A DNA stretch of 12,433 bases from Treponema sp. Lineage in GTDB: Bacteria; Spirochaetota; Spirochaetia; Treponematales; Breznakiellaceae. How positions within the stretch are numbered: position 1 is the stretch's first letter; every line of letters starts with the position of its first letter. Below, one piece after another: positions 1 through 7,510 of this stretch. The stretch is taken from contig JAITBO010000014.1 in NCBI GenBank assembly GCA_031283505.1, forward strand, positions 1 through 12,433, written 5' to 3'. The notes under the pieces are model-generated. The model saw only the letters and a program-made list of their open reading frames with translations. It searched no databases and had not been told where the DNA came from. Made by a program: the position numbers and the translations under genes.

Positions 1-64
1 AAAAATTGAAAAAGACGGTATATTTCAATCCTGGTGGAAGGTCCCAAGGCATGGCAAGCCGCAT
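1..64 (-). CDS. Possible 5' end of an unknown gene downstream of proS (runs off the window)
   Basis: On the minus strand an ATG at 64 (or an in-frame ATG at 52) opens a reading frame with no stop before the window edge, giving about 21 residues that begin MRLAMPWDLPPGLKY. The first ATG lies 15 bases after the proS stop, with a G-rich stretch just before it that could serve as a ribosome binding site. The spacing would suit a second gene in a proS transcript, and no terminator is visible between the two. The fragment is too short to recognise and could be chance open frame. No function is proposed. Confidence 0.25.
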   Translation of the reverse strand, partial: MRLAMPWDLPPGLKYTVFFNF

Positions 65-79
65 ATCCGCCCCGGGCTC

Positions 80-1897
80 TTACCGGTTCAGTTCTCCTAT
101 CTCGCCGTACACCAGGCCCATCAACTCCTCCGCAACTTTGGCGGCGTCCACCAGGCGGCTTTCGGCCTGCCCTCGGCGTTTCACTTCTACCTTGGCCTGG
201 GCGAGATTCTTGTCCCCTATCACCACCCGGTAAGGAATGCCGGTGAGGTCCGCATCGTTGAACTTGACCCCCGGCCTTTCGTCCCGGTCGTCCAGGAGGG
301 TCTCGATTCCCGCCGCCTCAAGGCTTGCGGCAAGCCCGTCCGCCGCCGCTTTAACCGCGCCGTCGTACTTGATGGGGACGATGACCACTTGATAGGGGGC
401 GACCGTCATGGGCCAGAGGATCCCCGCATCATCGTGGTGTTCCTCTATGACCGAGGCCACTGCCCGGTCCAGACCTATGCCGTAACAGCCCATAGTGGGG
501 ACCTGGGTTTGCCCCGCTTCGTCCAGATAATGGACCCCCATGGGGAAGGTGTACTTGCGGCCCAGCTTGAAGATATGGCCCAGTTCATTCCCCTTCTTCT
601 CGTAGAGTTCCCCGCCGCATCGGAGGCACCTATCTCCGGTCTTGACGGTACGCAGGTCCCTGACAAGCCAAGGGGTAAAATCCCGGCCACAGCTTACATG
701 GGCGTAGTGCAGGTCTTTAGCCAGTGCGCCGGTTACTGCATCGGTCATGACGGCGACGGACTCATCGGCGATGACCGGAATAGCGGAGAGCCCCACAGGA
801 CCGGCGAAACCCACAGGCGCCCCGGTAAGACGCTCCACATCAGCATCGGAAGCCAGGGATACTTCCGCGGCTTTGAGGGCAGCGGCCAGCTTTACCTCGT
901 TCACTTCCAGATCGCCTCGTATCGCCACAGCAAAGAAGGCATCAGGATACACCGCCGGACCTGCCGCCGGTGAGGGACGCATCTCAGGCTTGACCGTTCC
1001 ACCCGCGCCGGAGAGGTCCAACTCCACATTTACAGCCCGGTAGATCAATGTTTTGATGAATCTCTTCGCATCGGTTTTAAGAAAGGCACAGAGTTCTTCG
1101 ATAGTCTTAACCGCCGGGGTCGCTATCTTCTCCACCGCCGGAACACCGGAAGCCGCCGGAGAAGGAGCCTCATAATCGGGCTTGCAGGAAGCCTTTTCCA
1201 CGTTAGCCGCGTAATCGCAGTCTCGGCAGAGGAGGAGGGTGTTGTCCCCTATCTCGCTTTCCACCATGAATTCCTCGGAACCGCTCCCGCCCATAGCCCC
1301 GGAATCCGCCTGGACGGGGATAACCGTAAGGCCGCAACGCTTGAAAATACGGCGGTAAGCCCTGCCCATGGCCTGATAAACCACGTCCAGGCTCTCATCG
1401 TCAATATGGAAAGAATAAGCATCCTTCATGACGAATTCCCGGCCTCGCATGACCCCGTAGCGGGGACGCACCTCGTCCCGGTATTTGGTGTTGATCTGGT
1501 AAAGAGTCAGAGGAAGTTGACGGTAACTGGAAAGCTCGTCCCTGGCCAGAGCGGTAAAAACCTCTTCAGCCGTGGGAGACACCACGAGGTCCCCGCCCAG
1601 CCGGTTCTTCGCTCGCAGGAGGGCGTCGCCGTAGGCGTCCCACCGGCCCGATTCCTTCCAGAGTTCGCTGGGAACCACAACGGTAGGCTTTATCTCCAGA
1701 GCGCCTATGGCGTCCATTTCTTCCCGGATGATCCACTCCACTTTCCTGAACGAGCGAAGCCCCAAAGGGAGGTACGCGAAAAGGCCGTTGGACAGCTTGC
1801 GTATCATCCCCGCACGGAACATCAGCCGGTGGCTCGCAATCACCGCGTCCGCAGGAACTTCCCGGAGAGTAGGGATAAACGTCTGGGAAAATTTCAT
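80..1897 (-). CDS. proS: Prolyl-tRNA synthetase, bacterial type with editing domain
   Basis: This class II aminoacyl-tRNA synthetase charges tRNA-Pro in the cytoplasm. The 605-residue protein has the full bacterial layout. The N-terminal catalytic part includes motif 2 around residues 138-163 (TKYRDEVRPRYG, then GREFVMKDAYSF). The INS editing domain spans about 230-420, with a candidate editing lysine K282 in IKTL, a GFAGPVGL loop near 363-370 and a histidine near H397. Motif 3 is GCYGIGLDRAVAS at 470-482. The anticodon-binding domain covers about 500-600. It is slightly longer than the usual 570 or so residues, largely because of a Gly/Pro/Ala-rich insertion at about 294-317 inside the editing domain. 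Two cysteine pairs (C224/C227 and C424/C427) are visible. The ATG at 1897 is supported by an AAGGAAGG ribosome binding site a few bases upstream. Confidence 0.97.
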   Translation of the reverse strand: MKFSQTFIPTLREVPADAVIASHRLMFRAGMIRKLSNGLFAYLPLGLRSFRKVEWIIREEMDAIGALEIKPTVVVPSELWKESGRWDAYGDALLRAKNRLGGDLVVSPTAEEVFTALARDELSSYRQLPLTLYQINTKYRDEVRPRYGVMRGREFVMKDAYSFHIDDESLDVVYQAMGRAYRRIFKRCGLTVIPVQADSGAMGGSGSEEFMVESEIGDNTLLLCRDCDYAANVEKASCKPDYEAPSPAASGVPAVEKIATPAVKTIEELCAFLKTDAKRFIKTLIYRAVNVELDLSGAGGTVKPEMRPSPAAGPAVYPDAFFAVAIRGDLEVNEVKLAAALKAAEVSLASDADVERLTGAPVGFAGPVGLSAIPVIADESVAVMTDAVTGALAKDLHYAHVSCGRDFTPWLVRDLRTVKTGDRCLRCGGELYEKKGNELGHIFKLGRKYTFPMGVHYLDEAGQTQVPTMGCYGIGLDRAVASVIEEHHDDAGILWPMTVAPYQVVIVPIKYDGAVKAAADGLAASLEAAGIETLLDDRDERPGVKFNDADLTGIPYRVVIGDKNLAQAKVEVKRRGQAESRLVDAAKVAEELMGLVYGEIGELNR

Positions 1898-1940
1898 GGC
1901 GCCTTCCTTGTATTCAACATACGTTCAAAAAACAGGTTTC

Positions 1941-1969
1941 AGTATAGCGTATTTGCGGAGGAATGTCTT
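1941..1969 (-). promoter_or_regulatory. Predicted sigma-70-type promoter of proS
   Basis: Read on the minus strand, AAGACA (1969-1964) is followed after 17 bases by TATACT (1946-1941). The -10 box has one mismatch to consensus and the -35 box two. Transcription would start near 1934, giving a leader of about 37 bases that includes the proS ribosome binding site. This is a pattern match only. Confidence 0.5.
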
Positions 1970-2134
1970 CCGGTCGCACTGCCTCATCAGGGGTAAAAGC
2001 ATGGAAACAGGGAGGCCGCCCGGCGCTGTTTCCGCAATGGCATTTAACGTTGCCAGCGGCGGGGGAGACTCCCCTCGGTCCTGTCCGGAGACGCCTCTTG
2101 TTTTGACCTTTGATATGGTCTAAACATATATATT

Positions 2135-3427
2135 ATGGGGGAAGATAATTTTGTCATCCATGGGGACCTTTGCCACAGCGGAAATCCCGCCAGCCTGGAA
2201 ACTTATAAAGACGGCTGGCTTGTCTGCCTGGAGGGGAAATCCGCAGGAGCGTTTCCCCGGCTTCCTGAGGAATATCGTTCTCTGCCCCTGAAAGATTACG
2301 CCGGCAGGCTCATTCTACCGGGTCTGACGGACCTCCATATACACGCACCTCAGTTCAGCTTCCGGGCCCTGAGTATGGACCTGGAACTTCTGGACTGGCT
2401 CGAAACCAGGGCTTTCCCGGAAGAAGCCCGGTATGCCGATCTTGAATACGCCCGGCGCGCTTACGGTCTTTTGACGGAGCATCTGCGGCACGGGCCAAGC
2501 ACCCGGCTGGTGTTATTCGCCACCATCCATACGCCGGCCTCCCTCCTCCTCATGGATATGCTGGAAGAATCGGGGTTGGTGTGCTTTGCCGGCAAGGTGA
2601 ATATGGACAGGAACAGTCCCGGCTGCCTCTGTGAAGCTGGCGCTGAGGCGTCCCTGAAGGCGACCAGGGAATGGCTTGATGCCTGCGGTTCCTTCAAAAA
2701 CGTGCGGCCTATCCTTACCCCCCGGTTTATTCCCTCGTGCAGTGACGCGCTCATGAAGGGCCTTTCGCGGATTCAGAAGGAATACGCCCTGCCCCTCCAG
2801 TCCCATCTGTCGGAAAACCGCAGGGAGATAAACTGGGTTCGGGAACTCTGCCCCGATGCGGACGGATACGCAGGGGCCTATGCCAGATGGGACCTTTTCG
2901 GCGGCGAAACGCCTACCGTCATGGCCCACTGCGTCTGGCCGGAGGAACGGGAAACGGATCTTATGGCGGAACGGGGCATCTTTGTCGCCCATTGCCCCCA
3001 GTCCAACACCAACCTTTCATCGGGGATAGCCCCGGTGCGACGCTTCCTGGAACGGGGTGTTCCCGTCGGGCTGGGAAGCGATGTGGCCGGCGGGGTCCAC
3101 ACGTCCATCTTTCGGGCCATGGCCGATGCCATACAGGTTTCCAAACTCCGCCGCATCCTGACGGCGGAAGACGACCTTCCCCTCAGTCTGGAAGAAGTTT
3201 TCTACCTGGGAACCGCCGGGGGCGGTGCGTTCTTCGGGAAAGCCGGCGGGATGGGCGCTGCGGGGTCTTTCGCACCGGGCTGTGATTTTGACGTCCTGGT
3301 CATCGACGACTCGAACCTTACGGCTCCTTTTGAGCTTTCAATCAGGGAGCGGCTGGAACGAGTAGTTTATCTGTCCGACGACAGGAATATTACCGCCAAG
3401 TATGTGCAGGGCAAATGCCTGTTTTAA
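2135..3427 (+). CDS. guaD: Guanine deaminase (amidohydrolase superfamily)
   Basis: The enzyme hydrolyses guanine to xanthine and ammonia in purine salvage and breakdown. The 430-residue protein has the usual family length and its metal-site motifs in order: PGLTDLHIHAPQ at 62-73 (H68, H70), TPRFIPSCS at 195-203, QSHLSEN at 222-228 (H224, E227), MAHCVW at 263-268 (H265), HCPQSN at 286-291, and GLGSDVAGG at 312-320 (D316). These supply the expected zinc ligands and catalytic residues. The ATG at 2135 is the only standard start in the open frame upstream of the metal motif and fits the family N-terminus, but no clear ribosome binding site precedes it. The gene diverges from proS. A weak hairpin followed by TTTT overlaps the stop codon (about 3407-3425) and might end transcription. 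Ammonia release from purines would suit a nitrogen-poor, uric-acid-recycling gut, but that is inference. Confidence 0.93.
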   Translation: MGEDNFVIHGDLCHSGNPASLETYKDGWLVCLEGKSAGAFPRLPEEYRSLPLKDYAGRLILPGLTDLHIHAPQFSFRALSMDLELLDWLETRAFPEEARYADLEYARRAYGLLTEHLRHGPSTRLVLFATIHTPASLLLMDMLEESGLVCFAGKVNMDRNSPGCLCEAGAEASLKATREWLDACGSFKNVRPILTPRFIPSCSDALMKGLSRIQKEYALPLQSHLSENRREINWVRELCPDADGYAGAYARWDLFGGETPTVMAHCVWPEERETDLMAERGIFVAHCPQSNTNLSSGIAPVRRFLERGVPVGLGSDVAGGVHTSIFRAMADAIQVSKLRRILTAEDDLPLSLEEVFYLGTAGGGAFFGKAGGMGAAGSFAPGCDFDVLVIDDSNLTAPFELSIRERLERVVYLSDDRNITAKYVQGKCLF

Positions 3428-3924
3428 CGTGAGTTCAACGCGATATGTGTTGACCGAAAGACAAAAGCGCTTCTGGCAAAGATACTGCTTATGTCCTTGA
3501 GGGCGAGCTTTTTTCGGTCCCCTCTCAAGGCCCGGTCAATGGTGACCGGACTGATAGCCAGGAACTTGGGCTTGATGTCCCCGGTTATCTGAAAGGACGG
3601 ATAGTCCTCAAAAAAGGACATCTGTTCCCGAATGAGAGGGGAACGGAATTTCCCGCAGGGATACCAGAAGAAGGATCAGATAGCCTACAGAGACGCAATC
3701 ACCAAAGGCCCGTAAACTGGTCTCCCCGTTTGTCCGTTCCTGTATTGAGTTTGACCAGTTTGCCGTCCACGGTGAGGAAGGTTTCTTTCCCCCAGTGGGT
3801 GAGAATATGCAGAGCATATTTACGGTTATAGCCGGTATGCTGGACAAATTCGTCCAGAATTTTGGATTTTTTTACCTGCCTGCCGGTACTGAGGAACCAG
3901 TTGTCCAATCAAAGTCTTTTTCAT
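3424..3924 (-). pseudogene. Decayed, truncated integrase-type transposase
   Basis: Three minus-strand frames together read as the N-terminal part of one integrase-like transposase. It starts at ATG 3924 with MKKTLIGQLVPQYRQAGKK, then shifts frame at a run of seven A's (about 3870) into KSKILDEFVQHTGYNRKYAL and THWGKETFLTVDGKLVKL. It shifts again near 3730 into GRPVYGPLVIASL, is broken by TAG and TGA stops (about 3692 and 3683), and resumes as SFFWYPCGKF, PLIREQMSFFEDYPSF and SPVTIDRALRGDRKKLALK. The DDE catalytic half that should follow is missing, and the last 20 or so codons up to 3424 are not recognisable. At least two frameshifts, two stops and a 3' deletion make it non-functional. Family assignment (treponemal integrase-catalytic-region transposases) is from memory of similar proteins. 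Its end abuts the guaD stop. Confidence 0.8.
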
Positions 3925-4045
3925 GATGAGTGGTAACCCCATAGAGCTTTCCGAACCCTCCTTCGGATAAGCATAGTTGGGTTAGAATTTTATTTTGAGG
4001 CATGACCCTTTTTCGGTAACATTTTCAGTGACGCAATGCGCCGGC

Positions 4046-4074
4046 TTGCTTAATTCCCTTAAAGGGAGTATACT
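4046..4074 (+). promoter_or_regulatory. Predicted sigma-70-type promoter of the hnd operon
   Basis: TTGCTT (4046-4051) and TATACT (4069-4074) are separated by exactly 17 bases. Transcription would begin near 4081, leaving a leader of about 44 bases before hndA. The region downstream of the -10 box is very AT-rich. The promoter lies about 120 bases to the right of the transposase remnant and does not depend on it. Confidence 0.6.
4055..4067. promoter_or_regulatory. Perfect palindrome in the hnd promoter spacer (candidate operator)
   Basis: TCCCTT and AAGGGA flank a single A, so the 13-base site is perfectly self-complementary around its centre. It falls wholly between the -35 and -10 boxes of the predicted hnd promoter, where a bound protein would block RNA polymerase. 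A second, weaker inverted repeat, TATCT-N6-AGATA (4080-4095), overlaps the expected transcription start. The binding protein is unknown. The palindrome does not resemble the Rex operator as I know it. Confidence 0.4.
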
Positions 4075-4124
4075 ATATCTATCTCTAAAAAGATAAAATT
4101 TTATTTATTTGAATGGGGGTGTTC

Positions 4125-4628
4125 ATGGCAACATCAGAAGCGGTAAAGGATGCCGGCCTGGGGAATTATGATTTTCCTCCGGAGCTTGTCACATTTATCG
4201 ACGAATGGAAGGTAAAACCCGGCAGTCTTATCATGATCCTGCATAAGACTCAGGAGACCTTTGGGTACATTTCCCGGCCTTCGGCGGAAAAGCTGGCCCG
4301 GATGACCGGCATTCCTCTGGCGCGGATTTACGGGGTCATCACGTTTTACCATTTTTTTAAGACCGTCAAACCGGGAAAATTCAAGGTTTCCGTTTGCCTG
4401 GGGACCGCTTGTTACCTCAAGGGCGGCCAGGATCTTATCGAGGAGGCCCGGAATATTCTGGGGCTTTCCGAGGGCGGAGTCACCGACGACGGCCTCTTTT
4501 CCGTCGATCCGGTCCGTTGTGTGGGCTGCTGCGGCCTTGCCCCGGTCATCACTGTGGGAACCGACACCTACGGCAAGGTAACCAAAGACCAGCTTCCGGA
4601 GATCATCGCCAAATACAAAAACGGCTGA
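4125..4628 (+). CDS. hndA: Hydrogenase subunit HndA, NuoE-like [2Fe-2S] protein
   Basis: HndA is a NuoE-like electron-transfer subunit of the NAD(P)-linked [FeFe]-hydrogenase complex, working with HndC. The 167-residue protein has a helical N-terminal part (about 15-80, including GYISRPSAEKLARMTGIPL and YGVITFYHFF) and a thioredoxin-like [2Fe-2S] domain. The cluster ligands are C91 and C96 (CLGTAC) and C132 and C136 (CVGCC), the standard Cx4C...Cx3C pattern; C135 is an extra cysteine. The start chosen is the ATG at 4125, preceded by GGGGGTG. An in-frame ATG at 4113 would add four residues but has no ribosome binding site. This is the first gene of the hnd operon, with a promoter at 4046-4074. 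Confidence 0.94.
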   Translation: MATSEAVKDAGLGNYDFPPELVTFIDEWKVKPGSLIMILHKTQETFGYISRPSAEKLARMTGIPLARIYGVITFYHFFKTVKPGKFKVSVCLGTACYLKGGQDLIEEARNILGLSEGGVTDDGLFSVDPVRCVGCCGLAPVITVGTDTYGKVTKDQLPEIIAKYKNG

Positions 4629-4656
4629 CGGCTGTTTTTTGTCATCCGGGGGCCTT

Positions 4657-5259
4657 GTGCATTTTACCCTTTGCGATCTTGTAACCGATATAACCCAAAA
4701 CGCGGCGGAGTCGGGGGCGAACTTGGTGGAACTGGATGTCCGGGAGACGGACAGGGAGTTCAGGTTTACCGTCAAGGATAACGGCAAGGGTATGGATCAG
4801 AACGAGATTGAACGGGCTAAAGACCCATTCATAACCGACGGGATCAAGCATCCTCACCGTAAGGTGGGGTTGGGCATTCCTTTTCTGATTCAAACCGCCC
4901 TTCAGGCAGGAGGCGGCTGGGATTTGCAGTCCCAAAAATATCAGGGAACCACGGTCAGCGCATGGTTCGATATGACCAACGTGGATACCCCTCCTGTGGG
5001 GGATCTGCCCGGGATGTTCAGAACCGTCCTGCTTTTTGCCGGTCCCAAAGAGATACGGGTGTGCCGTTTTCTGGAATGCCGTTCCATAGAAAACGGGGTC
5101 CGGAATATTCAGTATGAGGTTTGCAAGTCGGAATTAGCCGAAGTTCTGGGGGACCTGGAAGACGCCGGTTCCCTGATCTTGATGGACCAATATCTTCGTT
5201 CGATAGAAACAGACGATTCAGAAAAAGACGACTCAGAGGAAGACGGAGAACAAGAATAA
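4657..5259 (+). CDS. Stand-alone GHKL (histidine-kinase-like) ATPase inside the hydrogenase operon
   Basis: The 200-residue protein is a single GHKL ATP-binding domain with a C-terminal extension. Visible motifs are the N box DITQNAAESGAN (11-22), the G1 box DNGKGMD (41-47) and the G2-like GLGIPF (71-76) followed by GTTVSAWF (97-104). It lacks a phospho-acceptor histidine domain, membrane segments and a sensor domain, so it is not a complete sensor kinase. The extension (about 110-180) resembles no domain I can name, and the tail (185-200) is almost wholly acidic. Similar ATPases occur beside HndA-type genes in some clostridial and acetogen hydrogenase operons (recalled, role not established). 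A role in regulating or assembling the complex is possible but unproven. The start is taken as GTG 4657, with GGGGG just upstream; TTG 4639 would add six residues. It follows hndA by 28 bases and precedes hndB by 23. Confidence 0.85.
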   Translation: MHFTLCDLVTDITQNAAESGANLVELDVRETDREFRFTVKDNGKGMDQNEIERAKDPFITDGIKHPHRKVGLGIPFLIQTALQAGGGWDLQSQKYQGTTVSAWFDMTNVDTPPVGDLPGMFRTVLLFAGPKEIRVCRFLECRSIENGVRNIQYEVCKSELAEVLGDLEDAGSLILMDQYLRSIETDDSEKDDSEEDGEQE

Positions 5260-5282
5260 TTTGAGATTGAGAGGAGAGGAAA

Positions 5283-5675
5283 ATGGCTAAAATGAGCTTG
5301 GAAGACTTGAGGAAGCTCAGGGATTCCAAAAAAAACGACCTTCGTAAACGTGACGCCGAAGGGAAGGAAATTCAGGTTGTCGTGGGTATGGGAACCTGCG
5401 GTATCGCCGCAGGCGCCAAGGCGACTCTGGACGCCTTTATCAACGCCCTGGATTCGGAAAAGCTGGTGGACAGCGTGATGGTCCGGCAGACCGGCTGCAT
5501 GGGTCTCTGCCATTCGGAGCCCACAGTGGAAGTGATTGTTCCTGGTATGCCCCGGGTCATCTACGGGAAGGTTGACGCCGCCTGCGCCCGTGAGATCATC
5601 ACCAGGCATATCAAGGGCCGGGAACTCCTGGACAACCATATTCTGGATCGGCCCGCCGCCGATATAGTAGGCTGA
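5283..5675 (+). CDS. hndB: Hydrogenase subunit HndB, thioredoxin-like ferredoxin
   Basis: HndB is a small electron-transfer subunit of the Hnd hydrogenase. The 130-residue protein has a charged helical N-terminus (1-28) and a thioredoxin-like ferredoxin fold with GMGTCGIAAGA (35-45) and TGCMGLCHSEP (70-80). Only C39, C72 and C76 sit at cluster positions. The residue where NuoE-type domains have their first ligand is V34. I believe this three-cysteine pattern is typical of HndB, so whether it binds a normal [2Fe-2S] cluster is open; C101 is the only other cysteine. A strong AGGAGAGG ribosome binding site precedes the ATG. The stop lies 13 bases before hndC. Confidence 0.92.
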   Translation: MAKMSLEDLRKLRDSKKNDLRKRDAEGKEIQVVVGMGTCGIAAGAKATLDAFINALDSEKLVDSVMVRQTGCMGLCHSEPTVEVIVPGMPRVIYGKVDAACAREIITRHIKGRELLDNHILDRPAADIVG

Positions 5676-5688
5676 CGGGAGGCAGGTC

Positions 5689-7479
5689 ATGGCATACAAC
5701 CACTATATACTTACCTGCGGCGGTACCGCCTGCGAATCCAACAAAGGGGACGAGATTTACGCCCGGCTTATAGCCGAAGCCGAAAGGCTGGGGGTCAAGG
5801 ATCAGGTCCAGATTGTTAAGACCGGCTGTTTCGGGTTCTGTGAGCGGGGTCCCATCGTCAAGGTGCTTCCGGAAGAATCCTTCTATGTGGACGTTAAACC
5901 CGAAGATGCCACGGAAATCATCGCCGAGCAGATCTTTAAAGGCCGCGAGGTTCCCCGGCTTCTTTACAAGCAGGACGAGGCGAAGAAGAAAGCCGCCGCA
6001 GTGGAAGACATCGAGTTCTATCAGAAGCAGTTCCGTGTGGTGCTGCGGAACTGCGGCGTCATCAACCCGGAAAGCATAGACGAATACATAGCCCGGGAAG
6101 GGTATCAGGGACTGGAAAAGGTTCTTTTTGAATGGACCCCCGAGCAGCTTATTGAAGAAATGAAGGTTTCCGGCCTGCGGGGGCGGGGCGGGGCGGGCTT
6201 TCCCACTTGGCTTAAATGGGATCTTGCCCGCAAAGCCCAGGGAGACATCAAGTACGTGATCTGCAACGCCGATGAAGGGGACCCCGGCGCTTATATGGAC
6301 CGGTCCACCATAGAGGGCGATCCCCATTCGGTGATAGAGGGGATGATCACCGCGGGCAAGGCCATAGGCGCTCACCAGGGTTATGTGTACATCCGGGCGG
6401 AATATCCTCTGGCCATAGAGCGGCTCCGCATAGCCCTGGCCCAGGCCCGTGATTACGGGCTCATAGGCAAGAACATCCTGGGTTCGGGATTCGACTTTGA
6501 TATCGAGATACGCCTGGGCGCCGGGGCTTTTGTCTGTGGCGAAGAGACGGCCCTTATCAAGTCTGTCGAAGGCAACCGGGGTATGCCGGTTCCCAAGCCG
6601 CCCTTCCCGGCGAACAAGGGGCTTTGGCAGCGGCCTACCATCATCAACAACGTGGAAACCCTGGCGAATGTCCCGGTTATCACCGCCAAGGGTGGCGCAT
6701 GGCTCGCCAAAATCGGTACCGAAAAATCCAAGGGCACCAAAGTATTTGCCCTTACCGGCAAGGTGAAGAATTCCGGCCTTGTTGAGGTCCCCATGGGTAC
6801 CACCTTGCGGGAGATCATCTTCGAGATAGGCGGCGGCATCAAGGACAAGAAGAAATTCAAGGGTGTCCAAACCGGCGGCCCTTCCGGCGGCATCCTCACC
6901 GAAAAGGTGCTGGATACCCCTATAGACTACGAAAGTCTGACGGCCAACGGTTCCATGATGGGGTCGGGGGGTATGATCGTCATGGACGAGGACGACTGCG
7001 TAGTGGACGTGGCCCGGTTCTACATGGACTTCTGCGTGGACGAATCCTGCGGCAAATGTTCGCCCTGCCGGATAGGGACTACCCAGCTCCTCAACATCCT
7101 GGAAAAGATCACCAAGGGCAACGGGGAAGAAGAAGATCTGGTAAAACTGGAAGTCATCGGCAAGTCCATGTCCAAGGCCAGCCTTTGTGCCCTGGGCCAG
7201 ACCGCCCCTAACCCGATTCTGTCTACTGTTAATAATTTCAGGGAAGAATACCTGGAACATATCAGAGACCGGAAGTGCCGTTCCGGCAAGTGCAAGAGCC
7301 TTGTCAGATACGAAATTTTGGCGGACAAATGTATAGGTTGCGGGCTCTGCGTCCGGCGCTGCCCCGCGAACTGTATCACCGGGGAAAAGAAACAGCCTCA
7401 CATCATCGACCAGTCCAAGTGTATCAAATGCGGCGAGTGCTTTAAGAACTGTAAGTTCGGCGCCATTACCAAGGCTTAG
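5689..7479 (+). CDS. hndC: Hydrogenase subunit HndC, NuoF-like FMN/NAD(P)-binding flavoprotein
   Basis: HndC is the NAD(P)H-oxidising or NAD(P)+-reducing subunit and, in bifurcating hydrogenases, the likely electron-splitting site. The 596-residue protein reads in order as follows. An N-terminal thioredoxin-like [2Fe-2S] domain has C10, C15, C47 and C51. The NuoF core carries the FMN/NADH motifs LRGRGGAGFPTW (163-174) and CNADEGDPGAYMDR (192-205). An SLBB-like region covers about 350-430. The NuoF [4Fe-4S] site is ESCGKCSPCRIG (C454, C457, C460) with C500. A C-terminal ferredoxin domain has two [4Fe-4S] motifs (C548/C551/C554/C558 and C578/C581/C584/C588). A further pair, C530/C535, lies between them. 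Length and order match HndC/HydB-type subunits. The ATG has a GGGAGG ribosome binding site in the 13-base gap after hndB. No ligand appears to be missing. Confidence 0.97.
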   Translation: MAYNHYILTCGGTACESNKGDEIYARLIAEAERLGVKDQVQIVKTGCFGFCERGPIVKVLPEESFYVDVKPEDATEIIAEQIFKGREVPRLLYKQDEAKKKAAAVEDIEFYQKQFRVVLRNCGVINPESIDEYIAREGYQGLEKVLFEWTPEQLIEEMKVSGLRGRGGAGFPTWLKWDLARKAQGDIKYVICNADEGDPGAYMDRSTIEGDPHSVIEGMITAGKAIGAHQGYVYIRAEYPLAIERLRIALAQARDYGLIGKNILGSGFDFDIEIRLGAGAFVCGEETALIKSVEGNRGMPVPKPPFPANKGLWQRPTIINNVETLANVPVITAKGGAWLAKIGTEKSKGTKVFALTGKVKNSGLVEVPMGTTLREIIFEIGGGIKDKKKFKGVQTGGPSGGILTEKVLDTPIDYESLTANGSMMGSGGMIVMDEDDCVVDVARFYMDFCVDESCGKCSPCRIGTTQLLNILEKITKGNGEEEDLVKLEVIGKSMSKASLCALGQTAPNPILSTVNNFREEYLEHIRDRKCRSGKCKSLVRYEILADKCIGCGLCVRRCPANCITGEKKQPHIIDQSKCIKCGECFKNCKFGAITKA

Positions 7480-7510
7480 GCCGGGCCTATTTCAGAAGCG
7501 AGGAGAAATC

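Noticed and set aside
2103..2132. TTGACC and TATATA as a guaD promoter
   Set aside because: The hexamers are 18 bases apart, but transcription would begin at or after the ATG at 2135, which is incompatible with the chosen start. A different promoter further upstream is more likely.
4113..4124. Upstream ATG as the start of hndA
   Set aside because: No ribosome binding site precedes it, whereas the ATG at 4125 has GGGGGTG at good spacing.
5611..7401. 596-codon open frame on the minus strand opposite hndC
   Set aside because: It is antisense to a gene whose every domain and cluster motif is recognisable, and its protein shows only mirror composition with no known motif. High-GC coding DNA often leaves such a frame open.
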